Shown here one piece after another: positions 8,692-16,586 of a DNA stretch of 64,000 bases. A model generated the notes under the pieces. The model was not told the DNA's origin. It did not search any database and worked only from the letters and a program-made list of their open reading frames with translations. The position numbers and the translations under genes were made by a program. The stretch comes from DATCYX01 sp963714425. GTDB taxonomy: Bacteria; Chloroflexota; Anaerolineae; Anaerolineales; UBA4823. The number at the start of each line of letters is the position of its first letter. The first letter of the stretch is position 1. The stretch lies in assembly GCA_963714425.1 (NCBI GenBank), contig CAVQOI010000010.1, forward strand, positions 124,001 through 188,000, given 5' to 3'.

Positions 8692-10117
8692 ATGAGCAAT
8701 AGATCTGTTTTTATCATCGCCGATCACGGGCTGGCGGTGTTTTACTTCCTGCAAAGCGATATCATCCCGGTCTTGCTGGAGGCGGGCGTCCAGGTAGTGG
8801 TATTCACCGAAGATGCCACCGCCGGGTTGGTCGCCGAGAAGTACGGGCGACCCGGGCTGGTGGTCGAGGGGCTGCGCTTAGATGCTGTGCGCGAGTACAC
8901 CCGTTCCGTGTCCCCTGCCGTGCAGTGGTGGCTGGATTTCCTGCGGCGCGCCGGGGCGGCGGGCGGCACCAACCTGGCAGTGGTGGACGCCTACATCCAG
9001 CAAGTCAAGAGCGAAGCGCACCCCCGCCGCAGGCGCTTGTTCCCTATTATGGAAGCGGTGGCACGCACCCTGCGCGGCTCGCGCACCGCCCGCCGTTGGC
9101 TGCAAAATTATCAACGCCGCTTTACCCCCAGCATTTATGCCGATCTCTTTGATAAGTACCATCCCGACCTCGTGGTAGCCGGTTCTCCGGGATTCCGCCA
9201 GGACCGCTACCTGCTGCGCGAAGCGTCGCGGCGCATGATCCCTACCGCAGCAGCCATCATCAGCTGGGATAGCTCGAGCTCTTACGGCTTGCCTGGTGCG
9301 CCAGTGGACTGGATCACCTGCTGGTCGGCGCTCCAGAAGCAGGAGTTGATGGGCGGCGCTGACTGGTCTGCGGAGCGTGTCAACGTGGGCGGCATGCCAC
9401 CCTACGATGGCTACGTGCGCAAAGAGTGGCTGCTGCCGCGCGAAGAGTATTTCCGCCTGCACGGGTCTGGATCCCGGGCGCAAGCTGCTCTCCTATGCCA
9501 GCAGCTTCGTGAGCTGGTCGCCTAACATTCAGAATGTCGAGGCGCTGGCGCGGCTGGTGATCGAAGAGAGGCTGGTGGCTCCATCGCAGTTGCTGGTGCG
9601 CCTGCACCCCATCCACATGAGCGGGCACTACGTGGCAGAGGCGGAGCGCATTCGCCAGCTGGCTCGCGAGAACGCCCACATCCACGTGGTCGAGCCGGTG
9701 CCGCTGGGGGCGCTGGGGCACTACTCCGGCGAGGATATGACCGAGAAGACCTGCATGATGGCACATTCGGATATCTTCCTGACCGTGTACTCGACCATGT
9801 GCGTGGAGGCTTCTTTTCAGGAGCGTCCCATCGTCAGCGTGTGCATCGACTCGAAGGACGGCTACCCGGGGAAGTACTGGGTGCCCATGTCGCAGATTGG
9901 CGTGTGGCCCACCCACTCGCGCTTCCACAACTCGGGAGCCGGCAGGGTGGCATTGAATGAAGACGAGCTGTGCGAAGCGATCAACCGCTACCTGACCAAC
10001 CCGCGCGCAGACCTGGAAGCCCAGCGCCGCTTTTTGACGCAGGAGTGCACCAACATCGACGGTAGTGCCGGGCGCAGGACAGCGCAATTCTTTTTATCAT
10101 TAATAAGTGATAAATGA
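8692..10117 (+). pseudogene. GT-B-like surface-glycan biosynthesis protein, single-base frameshift
   Basis: Two overlapping frames make one protein of about 474 residues. 8692-9525 gives the N-terminal half (start MSNRSVFIIADHG) and the frame entered near 9466 gives the C-terminal half. Removing one G from the GGG at 9463-9465 restores ...FRLHGLDPGRKLLSYAS... without a break. The C-terminal half has LVRLHP, then DIFLTVYSTMCVEASF and RPIVSV. That pattern belongs to GT-B-like capsule proteins and CDP-glycerol glycerophosphotransferase relatives, and recurs in the 20,275 gene as VIRAHP and IVYNSSIGLEAA. Either a recent pseudogene or a sequencing error. Confidence 0.7.
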
Positions 10118-10130
10118 GCCTCCGTTTGAT

Positions 10131-10176
10131 CAAGAAGTTATCCGTGAAAATTCGCGTTCATCCGCGTCCAAATTGA
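10131..10176. repeat. Partial TCCGTGAAAATTCGCGTTCATCCGCG repeat
   Basis: One arm of the 'TTATCCGTG...GTTCATCCGCG' family fills the gap between two genes and reaches to within two bases of the next ATG. Confidence 0.5.
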
Positions 10177-10177
10177 A

Positions 10178-11221
10178 ATGGAAGAAGGAAAAATTAATCG
10201 CCTCCAATTAGCCGCTCGCTTGCTGCTCAAAGGCAAACTCCCTCCCCGAACGCGCCGGGAGGTGCCCGCCATCACCCCTGAGGAGGTAGCTGAGGCAAAA
10301 GCCTTCTTCCCCCTGGAGAAGTTCTTCATCTTCGGGCACGCCCGCTCGGGGACCACACTGCTCACGCGGCTGGTGCGCGTGCATCCCAGGGTGCACTGCA
10401 ACTACCAGGCGCACTTCTTCACCCGCCAGCCCCTGCTAGAAGCCCTGGTGGCTGATGAAGAGGTGGGTATGTGGCTCGGGCGGCGCAGCAACCGCTGGAA
10501 CCAGGGGGGCGACCTCTCGGCGCTGGTGCTGCGCGCCGCTGCCGATTTCATCCTGGAACGCGATGCCCGCAAGGCGGGTAAAGGAGAACCAGGCTGCATT
10601 GTGGGGGATAAGAGCCCCAACAGCCTGCTGGACGGCGACGCCGTGCGCCAGATGGTCAAGGTGTATCCCGACGCCCGGCTGGTCTTCATTGTTCGTGACG
10701 GGCGTGATGCAGCCCTCTCGCACCGTTTCCAGGCATTCATCGACCGACCGCAGCATCTGAACCCCGAGGGCCTGCGCATCCGCCAGGATTTCATTAAGGA
10801 TGCGTCCCCCTTCCTCTCCGGCCAGCGCTCAGTCTTCACAGAGAAGAGCCTGCGGGGAGCAGCGCAAGGCTGGGCGCACAACGTGATCGAGACCGACCGG
10901 GTTGCCCGCCAGCTGTTGGGCGAGCGCTACCTCTCACTGCGCTATGAGGATTTGCTGGCGTCGCCGTGGGAGCAGCTGCAGCGCTTGTGGGATTTCCTGG
11001 GCGTAGACAGCGCAGATCCGGGCTTATCGGAGGCGTTGGAGGCTGAGATGCAAGCGAACCCCGACGCCGACTGGCAGCAGGAGAAAGCCAGCGATATCGC
11101 CGCCGCCCTGACCAAAGGGCAGCGCGGCACCTGGAGGGAGCTCTTCACTCCCCACGACCGGCAGATTTTCAGTGAAATCGCGGGAGAGACGCTGACTGCC
11201 TGGAAATACAACCTGGAATAG
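10178..11221 (+). CDS. PAPS-dependent sulfotransferase
   Basis: 347 residues. The 5'-phosphosulfate-binding loop GHARSGTT lies at 53-60. GDKSPN (143-148) precedes the 3'-phosphate motif VRDGRDAALSHR at 172-183. A C-terminal LRYEDL segment completes the Sulfotransfer_3-type fold. The enzyme would move sulfate from PAPS to a hydroxyl or amino group of a sugar. It is one of four sulfotransferases in the window, and a PAPS synthetase is encoded 3.5 kb downstream, which makes glycan sulfation the most economical reading. No signal peptide, so action is cytosolic on a lipid-linked or nucleotide-linked glycan. Confidence 0.87.
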   Translation: MEEGKINRLQLAARLLLKGKLPPRTRREVPAITPEEVAEAKAFFPLEKFFIFGHARSGTTLLTRLVRVHPRVHCNYQAHFFTRQPLLEALVADEEVGMWLGRRSNRWNQGGDLSALVLRAAADFILERDARKAGKGEPGCIVGDKSPNSLLDGDAVRQMVKVYPDARLVFIVRDGRDAALSHRFQAFIDRPQHLNPEGLRIRQDFIKDASPFLSGQRSVFTEKSLRGAAQGWAHNVIETDRVARQLLGERYLSLRYEDLLASPWEQLQRLWDFLGVDSADPGLSEALEAEMQANPDADWQQEKASDIAAALTKGQRGTWRELFTPHDRQIFSEIAGETLTAWKYNLE

Positions 11222-11236
11222 GAAAAACCGAGAGCA

Positions 11237-11350
11237 GACACGGATGAAATTAATAAATAATCCGTTTTGATCCTGAAAATCTGTGTACGAATATTCACAT
11301 TTTTCCCCTTTGTGACCTTCGTTTCCATACGTGACCTTTGTGTTAAATAA
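11237..11350. repeat. Composite repeat: CACGGAT arm plus CCTTTGTG arm
   Basis: The left part (11,237-11,292) has CACGGATGAAATT and ATCTGTGTAC. The right part (11,310-11,345) has CCTTTGTGACCTTCG and GACCTTTGTGTTAA, the half-arm of the 16,474-16,576 family. It fills the whole gap before the oxidoreductase gene. Confidence 0.5.
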
Positions 11351-11357
11351 CTGAAAT

Positions 11358-12365
11358 ATGAAAATATTAATCGCCGGGCTGGGCTCCATCGGACGCAGGC
11401 ACCTGCGCAACCTGGTGGCTTTGGGAGAACAAGATATCCTGCTCTACCGCACCGGGCGCGGCACGTTGCCGGATGATGAGCTTAAGAGCTTCCCTGTCGA
11501 GGGCGACCTGTCCGCCGCGCTGGAGCAACGTCCCGATGCAGTCATTGTATCCAACCCCACCGCCCTGCACCTAAATGTAGCCATTCCTGCCGCCGAGCGT
11601 GGCTGCCACCTGCTGCTGGAGAAGCCCGTCTCGCACTCCATGGAAGGAGTAGATCGCCTGCAAGAAGCCGTACGCCGTGGCGGCGGGCAGGTGCTGGTGG
11701 GCTACCACTTCCGCTACCATCCCGGCTTGCAAAAAATCAAACAGCTGCTCTCTGCTGATCCATCCTCCATTGGACGCCCCTTATCCGCCCGGGCGCACTG
11801 GGGCGAGTACCTGCCGGGCTGGCACCCGTGGGAAGATTATCGCCAGGGCTACAGCGCCCGCCGCGAGCTGGGAGGCGGGGTGATCCTGACCTTGAGCCAC
11901 CCGCTGGACTACCTGCGCTGGCTTTTTGGGGACATCGAAGCTGTGTGGGCCTTTGCCAGCCAACTGGGCGACCTGGCGCTGGACGTCGAGGATACCGCCG
12001 AGATCGGGCTGCGTTACCAAAGTGGGGTGTTAGGAAGCGTTCATTTGGATTATAATCAGCGACCGCCCGCCCATACTTTGGAGATCGTGGGTACGCAAGG
12101 TGTCATCCGCTGGGATAATGCCGAAGGTGCAGTCCACCTTCTCAGCACCCGAGACTCCGGGCAGGAGGAGAGGGAAATCTACTCGCCCCCGCAAGACTTT
12201 GCTCGCAACGATTTGTTCCTGGAGGAGATGCGCCAATTCCTGGCGGTCGCGCGCGGCGAGGAGCAGCCAGTGTGCGCGCTGGACGACGGCATCCATGCGT
12301 TGCGCCTGGCGCTGGCAGCCCAGCAATCAGCGGAGACTGGCGAGATATCATTGATGGTGACATGA
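11358..12365 (+). CDS. Gfo/Idh/MocA-family NAD(P)-dependent sugar oxidoreductase
   Basis: 335 residues. Rossmann motif GLGSIGRRH at 7-15; the family's catalytic-region signature EKPVSHS at 88-94; the GYHFRYHPG segment near 115 and GGGVILTLSHPLDYLRWL near 174 belong to the C-terminal substrate domain. These enzymes oxidise, reduce or epimerise sugars and nucleotide-sugars. It lies immediately ahead of a CMP-sugar synthetase and a NeuB-like synthase, an arrangement common in nonulosonic-acid O-antigen clusters. It probably prepares or modifies the precursor, but no specific step can be assigned. Confidence 0.85.
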   Translation: MKILIAGLGSIGRRHLRNLVALGEQDILLYRTGRGTLPDDELKSFPVEGDLSAALEQRPDAVIVSNPTALHLNVAIPAAERGCHLLLEKPVSHSMEGVDRLQEAVRRGGGQVLVGYHFRYHPGLQKIKQLLSADPSSIGRPLSARAHWGEYLPGWHPWEDYRQGYSARRELGGGVILTLSHPLDYLRWLFGDIEAVWAFASQLGDLALDVEDTAEIGLRYQSGVLGSVHLDYNQRPPAHTLEIVGTQGVIRWDNAEGAVHLLSTRDSGQEEREIYSPPQDFARNDLFLEEMRQFLAVARGEEQPVCALDDGIHALRLALAAQQSAETGEISLMVT

Positions 12366-12369
12366 ATTG

Positions 12370-12416
12370 CACGTTACGGTATACGCTATATGTATAGTGT
12401 ATACCGTATAGCGTAA
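12370..12416. repeat. TATACG-type palindromic intergenic repeat
   Basis: ACGGTATACGCTATATGTATAGTGTATACCGTATAGCG-like palindrome, split here into legible arms: GTTACGGTATACGCTATA and the partner TATAGTGTATACCGTATA. Confidence 0.65.
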
Positions 12417-12424
12417 AACCCTTC

Positions 12425-12467
12425 AAAAACCTCTATTCACTATTCACTACTCACTATTCTCTTCTCC
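12425..12467. repeat. CTATTCACTATTCACTACTCACT pyrimidine-rich repeat
   Basis: Short direct units of TTCACTA type run right up to the ATG of the next gene, leaving no Shine-Dalgarno. Same style as the runs before 30,979 and 32,706. Confidence 0.5.
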
Positions 12468-13640
12468 ATGAACTGTCTCGCCATTATCCCCGCCCGCGGC
12501 GGATCAAAAGGTATCCCGCGCAAGAATGTACGCCCGCTGAGCGGGGTGCCACTCATTGCCCATAACATCCAGCAGGCACACGCTTCTCGCTACGTCAATC
12601 GCCTGGTGGTCTCTACCGACGACCCCGAGATCGCCAGTATTGCCCAGGAGTATGGAGCCGAGGTGGTCTGGCGGCCAGCCGAGATCAGCGGAGACGAAGC
12701 CTCCTCTGAATCGGCATTGCTGCACGTTTTAGAGACATTGCAGGAGCGGGAAGGCTACCAACCAGAAATCCTGGTGTTCTTGCAGTGCACGTCACCGCTC
12801 ACGCTTGCAGAAGATATTGATGGCACGGTGCAGGCGCTTCTGGATCAAGATGCCGACAGCGCTTTGGCAGTGATCCCCTTCCACTATTTCCTGTGGCGCC
12901 CCGTTGATGGCGACGCCATCGGCATCAATCACCAGAAAGAGGTCCGCCCGCTACGCCAGGAACGCGAGCCGCAGTACCTGGAGACCGGGGCTGTGTACGT
13001 GATGCGTGTGCCTGGCTTTTTACAGAGCCGCCACCGCTTCTTTGGCAAGACGGCGATGTACGAGATGCCCGCCGAGCGCCGACTGGAGATCGACGACCCG
13101 GTGGATTTCGAGGTGGCAGAAGTGCTCCTGCGCAGGCAGGATGAGGCCCGCAAGGTGAGCCTCTTGCCGGAGCAAGTCGCTGCCCTGGTGCTGGATTTCG
13201 ACGGCGTGTTCACCGACGATACAGTGTACGTGCTTCAGGATGGCCGCGAGGCGGTACAGTGCAGCCGCTCGGATGGCATGGGCATCGGCATGCTCAAGAA
13301 GACGGGGCTGCCTATATGGGTGCTTTCCACCGAGGTTAACCCGGTCGTGCAGAGGCGCGCCGATAAGCTGGGCATCCCCTGCAGGCAGGGGTTGGAAGAC
13401 AAAGGTCAGGCATTGCGCCAGCTTCTGCAGGAGCTAGGTGTTGATCCCGCCCAGGTCGTCTATGTAGGCAATGATGTCAACGATCTGGATTGCCTGGCAC
13501 ACGTCGGCTGCGCGGTGGCGGTTGCCGATGCCCACCCTCGAGCGCTCGCCCTGGCAAAAATCGTTCTCGAGCATCGCGGCGGTCATGGGGCGATACGCGA
13601 GATTTGTGATCTCATTTTGGAAAAGATGCGCGCGAAGTGA
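12468..13640 (+). CDS. neuA: CMP-nonulosonate synthetase fused to HAD (KdsC-like) phosphatase
   Basis: 390 residues in two domains. Residues 1-225 are an acylneuraminate cytidylyltransferase: CTP loop ARGGSKGIPRKN at 9-20, QCTSPL at 106-111 and the LEIDDPVDF end. Residues 235-390 are a HAD phosphatase: nucleophile loop DFDG at 243-246 with VFTDD following, a GNDVNDL metal loop and an R-A-L-A-L-A tail typical of KdsC. The pairing resembles animal CMP-sialate synthetase and some bacterial NeuA proteins, where the phosphatase can dephosphorylate the 9-phosphate made by a phosphate-using synthase. With NeuB-like genes on both sides, activation of a nonulosonic acid is well supported; which one is open. 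Confidence 0.85.
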   Translation: MNCLAIIPARGGSKGIPRKNVRPLSGVPLIAHNIQQAHASRYVNRLVVSTDDPEIASIAQEYGAEVVWRPAEISGDEASSESALLHVLETLQEREGYQPEILVFLQCTSPLTLAEDIDGTVQALLDQDADSALAVIPFHYFLWRPVDGDAIGINHQKEVRPLRQEREPQYLETGAVYVMRVPGFLQSRHRFFGKTAMYEMPAERRLEIDDPVDFEVAEVLLRRQDEARKVSLLPEQVAALVLDFDGVFTDDTVYVLQDGREAVQCSRSDGMGIGMLKKTGLPIWVLSTEVNPVVQRRADKLGIPCRQGLEDKGQALRQLLQELGVDPAQVVYVGNDVNDLDCLAHVGCAVAVADAHPRALALAKIVLEHRGGHGAIREICDLILEKMRAK

Positions 13641-13721
13641 TTCGTGAATCGAGAGTCGGTTGGTGGATGCCCTCACTATGGTTCACCTCTCTCTTTTCTC
13701 GATTTTCCATTCTCGCACGCT

Positions 13722-13727
13722 AAGGAG
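13722..13727 (+). promoter_or_regulatory. Strong Shine-Dalgarno AAGGAG for the NeuB-like gene
   Basis: AAGGAG lies five bases before ATG 13,733. Such clear sites are rare in this window, where most starts are coupled to an upstream stop or preceded by repeats, so it fixes this start. Confidence 0.7.
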
Positions 13728-13732
13728 ATTTC

Positions 13733-14605
13733 ATGGTAAAAGCGGTTAAAATCGGCGATCGTTGGGTAGGCGATGGATACCCGGTTTTGATCATCGCCGA
13801 AATCGGCATCAATCACAACGGGAATCTGCATATCGCCAAGCGCCTGGTGGACGTGGCGCATATGGCGGGCTGTGACGCGGTGAAATTCCAGAAGCGCACC
13901 CCAGAGAAGTCAGTTCCGCCAGAATACCAGAATGTGATGCGGGATACACCCTGGGGGATCATCTCTTACCTGGAATATCGCCGCATGGTCGAGCTGCGCC
14001 ATGAGGATTACACCGAGATCGACCGCTACTGCAATGAGAAGGGCATCGCCTGGTTCGCCTCATGCTGGGACGAAGATTCAGTGGATTTCATCGAGCAGTT
14101 CTCGCCGCCCTGTTACAAAGTTGCCTCGGCCTCGCTGACGGACGAGAGTTTGCTTCGTAAAGTGCGATCCACCGGGCGTCCGGTCATCCTTTCCACGGGC
14201 ATGTCCACCCTCGAGGAGATCGAGGCGGCGGTGGCGCTTCTCGGGAGCGATAACCTGCTGCTCGCCCACAGCACCAGCACCTACCCTTGCCCGCCAGAGG
14301 AGCTGAATTTGCGCATGATCCAGACCTTACGCCAGAAGTTCGGCGTACCGGTAGGCTATTCGGGGCACGAGGTGGGCTTACAGACTTCATACGCCGCCGC
14401 AACTCTTGGCGCCTGCTTCATCGAGCGCCATATCACCCTGGACCGCGCCATGTGGGGCAGCGATCAGGCAGCCTCGGTGGAGCCGGGCGGGGTGATCCGC
14501 CTGGTGCGCGATATCCGCGTTATCGAACACGCCCTGGGCGATGGGCAGAAGAAAGTGTACGACAGCGAGCTCAAAGCTCGTGAAAAATTGCGAAGAAAAA
14601 ATTAA
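13733..14605 (+). CDS. NeuB-family nonulosonic acid synthase without SAF domain
   Basis: 290 residues. The TIM-barrel signatures of N-acetylneuraminate/legionaminate/pseudaminate synthases are present: EIGINHNGN near 23-31, AVKFQKR near 49-55, KVASASLTD near 127, ILSTGMS near 146, HSTSTYPCP and GYSGHEVG near 205, then ERHITLDR. They catalyse PEP-dependent condensation with an N-acylated hexosamine. The usual C-terminal antifreeze-like SAF domain, which caps the partner subunit's active site, is absent (family members are typically about 340-350 residues). Either the cap comes from the longer synthase at 18,370 or the enzyme works without it. Confidence 0.82.
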   Translation: MVKAVKIGDRWVGDGYPVLIIAEIGINHNGNLHIAKRLVDVAHMAGCDAVKFQKRTPEKSVPPEYQNVMRDTPWGIISYLEYRRMVELRHEDYTEIDRYCNEKGIAWFASCWDEDSVDFIEQFSPPCYKVASASLTDESLLRKVRSTGRPVILSTGMSTLEEIEAAVALLGSDNLLLAHSTSTYPCPPEELNLRMIQTLRQKFGVPVGYSGHEVGLQTSYAAATLGACFIERHITLDRAMWGSDQAASVEPGGVIRLVRDIRVIEHALGDGQKKVYDSELKAREKLRRKN

Positions 14606-14665
14606 CCACCAAAACACACAGCACACCATGGCTCCAACTTTTTATGTCCCTGGTGATGTTGTGGT
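14602..14665. repeat. AACCACCAAAACACAC / GTTGTGGTG inverted repeat
   Basis: Starts in the stop codon of the NeuB-like gene. The left arm TTAACCACCAAAACACACAG is matched loosely by CCTGGTGATGTTGTGGTG on the right. Related in style to the 16,474 element. Confidence 0.45.
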
Positions 14666-14677
14666 GCAATTATTAAT

Positions 14678-14683
14678 AAGGAG
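14678..14683 (+). promoter_or_regulatory. Shine-Dalgarno AAGGAG for the PAPS synthetase gene
   Basis: AAGGAG nine bases before ATG 14,693, a good consensus site that supports independent, efficient translation of this gene. Confidence 0.65.
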
Positions 14684-14692
14684 ATATCGATA

Positions 14693-16465
14693 ATGACAAA
14701 GAAGAATCAAAACCTCATCAGCCCCTATGGGGGTAAGCTGGTGGACCTGCATGTATCCAGTGGGGAGCGCGAGGAATTATTGGCGAAGTCGAGCCGCCTG
14801 CCCAACGTGCAGATTTCGGCTCGCTCGCTGTGCGACCTGGAGCTGCTGGCAACAGGTGCCTTTTCGCCGCTTGACCGCTTTATGCGCAAAGCTGACTATG
14901 AGCGCGTCCTGACCGAGATGCGCCTGGATAACGGCACACTCTTCCCCATCCCAATTACCTTGCCAGTAGATGAGAAAGCCCTGCCGAGCTGGGGTGAGCA
15001 GATCACCCTGAGCGATGCCCGCAACAATCCGCTGGCTGTGATGCAGATTGAAGAGGTGTTTCACTACGACCCGCAGCGTGAAGCGCGGCTGGTCTTAGGC
15101 ACCACCGATCCGCGCCACCCCCTGGTCTCGGAGATGGTGCGCTGGGGTAATGTGTATGTCTCAGGCGAGGTGAAGGTCATAGACCTGCCCAGATACCACG
15201 ATTTTATAGACTTGCGCCGCTCCCCTGCACAGGTGCGCGCCATGCTGGAGAAGATGGGCAACGCCAATGTGGTCGCCTTCCAAACGCGCAACCCGATGCA
15301 CCGCATCCATGAAGAGCTGACCAAGCGAGCAGCCGAAGATGTCAACGGCAGCTTGCTGATCCATCCAGTTGTGGGCATGACCAAGCCAGGCGACGTGGAT
15401 CACTATACACGCGTGCGCGTTTACCGCGCCCTGGTGGAGAATTATTACGAAAAGAACAAGACGCTGCTCAGCCTGCTCTCGCTGGCCATGCGCATGGCTG
15501 GGCCGAAAGAGGCGCTGTGGCATGCGATTATCCGGCGCAATTTTGGCGCTAATTACTTCATCATCGGACGCGACCATGCCGGTCCTGGGAACGACAGCCA
15601 GGGACGGCCATTCTATGGTCCCTATGAGGCTCAGGCGATGACGGCGCAATACGCCGGGGAGATCGGTGTACAGCCGGTGGAGTTCAAAGAACTATTGTAT
15701 CTGGCTGACGAAGAGCGTTATGAGGAGCAGACCAAGGTGCCCGAAGGCGCGCGCGTCTTCAATATCTCTGGCACGCAGGTGCGCGATGAATACCTGGCGA
15801 AGGGCAAGACATTGCCGGAGTGGTTCACGCGTAAGGAGACCGGCGATATTCTACAGCAGATGTACCCGCCGCGCCACAAACAGGGTGTGTGCCTGTGGTT
15901 CACCGGGCTGAGCGGCTCGGGCAAATCAACAACTGCCGAAGTGCTCACTTCGCTCCTGCTGGAGCGCGGCCGCCAGGTTACACTGCTGGATGGCGATGTG
16001 GTGCGTACGCATCTCTCCAAGGGTTTAGGCTTCACTCGCGAAGACCGCGATACCAATATCCTGCGCATCGGATTTGTCGCCGGCGAGCTTGCCCGCCAGG
16101 GTGGCACGGTCATCTGCGCTGCTATCAGCCCCTACCGCACCACGCGCAACGAAGCGCGCAAGATGGTGGGCGAGGAGCGCTTTATCGAGGTCTTTGTGGA
16201 CACGCCTATCGATGTATGCGAATCACGCGACGTCAAAGGTCTGTACGCCCGCGCCCGGCGCGGCCAGATCACCGGCTTCACCGGTGTGGATGATCCTTAT
16301 GAGGAGCCCGTCAACCCGGAGATCACGCTGTACACGGTTGAGACTGGCCCGGAGGAGAACGCTCGCAAGATCGTGGCTTTCTTGGAAGAGCGTGGCTTCG
16401 TTCTGCCGGATGGTGCAGACAATGGAGCACAGGTAGAAGAAGCGGCTGAACCTACCGCCGCGTGA
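14693..16465 (+). CDS. Bifunctional ATP sulfurylase / APS kinase (PAPS synthesis)
   Basis: 590 residues. Residues 1-390 are ATP sulfurylase: QTRNPMHRIH at 197-206 and GRDHAGPG at 292-299 are the two nucleotide/sulfate-binding signatures. Residues 395-570 are APS kinase: P-loop GLSGSGKS at 405-412, DGDVVRTHLSKGLGFTREDR and ISPYRTTRNEAR. The enzyme makes APS from ATP and sulfate and phosphorylates it to PAPS, the donor for the four sulfotransferases. Placement inside a glycan cluster rather than with cysteine-synthesis genes (no PAPS/APS reductase is visible) argues for a role in sulfation. The C-terminal 15 residues are acidic and Ala-rich. Assignment is near certain. Confidence 0.95.
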   Translation: MTKKNQNLISPYGGKLVDLHVSSGEREELLAKSSRLPNVQISARSLCDLELLATGAFSPLDRFMRKADYERVLTEMRLDNGTLFPIPITLPVDEKALPSWGEQITLSDARNNPLAVMQIEEVFHYDPQREARLVLGTTDPRHPLVSEMVRWGNVYVSGEVKVIDLPRYHDFIDLRRSPAQVRAMLEKMGNANVVAFQTRNPMHRIHEELTKRAAEDVNGSLLIHPVVGMTKPGDVDHYTRVRVYRALVENYYEKNKTLLSLLSLAMRMAGPKEALWHAIIRRNFGANYFIIGRDHAGPGNDSQGRPFYGPYEAQAMTAQYAGEIGVQPVEFKELLYLADEERYEEQTKVPEGARVFNISGTQVRDEYLAKGKTLPEWFTRKETGDILQQMYPPRHKQGVCLWFTGLSGSGKSTTAEVLTSLLLERGRQVTLLDGDVVRTHLSKGLGFTREDRDTNILRIGFVAGELARQGGTVICAAISPYRTTRNEARKMVGEERFIEVFVDTPIDVCESRDVKGLYARARRGQITGFTGVDDPYEEPVNPEITLYTVETGPEENARKIVAFLEERGFVLPDGADNGAQVEEAAEPTAA

Positions 16466-16473
16466 GGAAAAGC

Positions 16474-16576
16474 TTAACACGAAGTACACGAAGGAAGATG
16501 AAGGAACACAAAGTTGGCTATGAAATATAAGAACCTTCGAGTACTTCGTGCCTCGCCTTTGTGTCCTTTGTGTTAA
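16474..16576. repeat. Long inverted repeat TTAACACGAAGTACACGAAG / CTTTGTGTCCTTTGTGTTAA
   Basis: An imperfect inverted repeat of about 100 bp with ends TTAACAC and GTGTTAA, occupying nearly the whole gap between two genes. Inner units ACACGAAGG and CCTTTGTG are tandemly repeated. Similar half-units occur at 11,310-11,345. It runs into the start of the SDR gene, and its right arm can be read in frame from 16,548. Confidence 0.7.
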
Positions 16577-16586
16577 AACAATTGCT

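Noticed and set aside
14693..16465. Assimilatory sulfate reduction or cysteine-synthesis locus
   Set aside because: No APS/PAPS reductase, sulfite reductase or sulfate transporter is nearby, whereas four sulfotransferases are.
16548..16586. Earlier start of the SDR gene
   Set aside because: The additional 13 residues are translated inverted repeat, and the SDR fold starts normally at 16,587.
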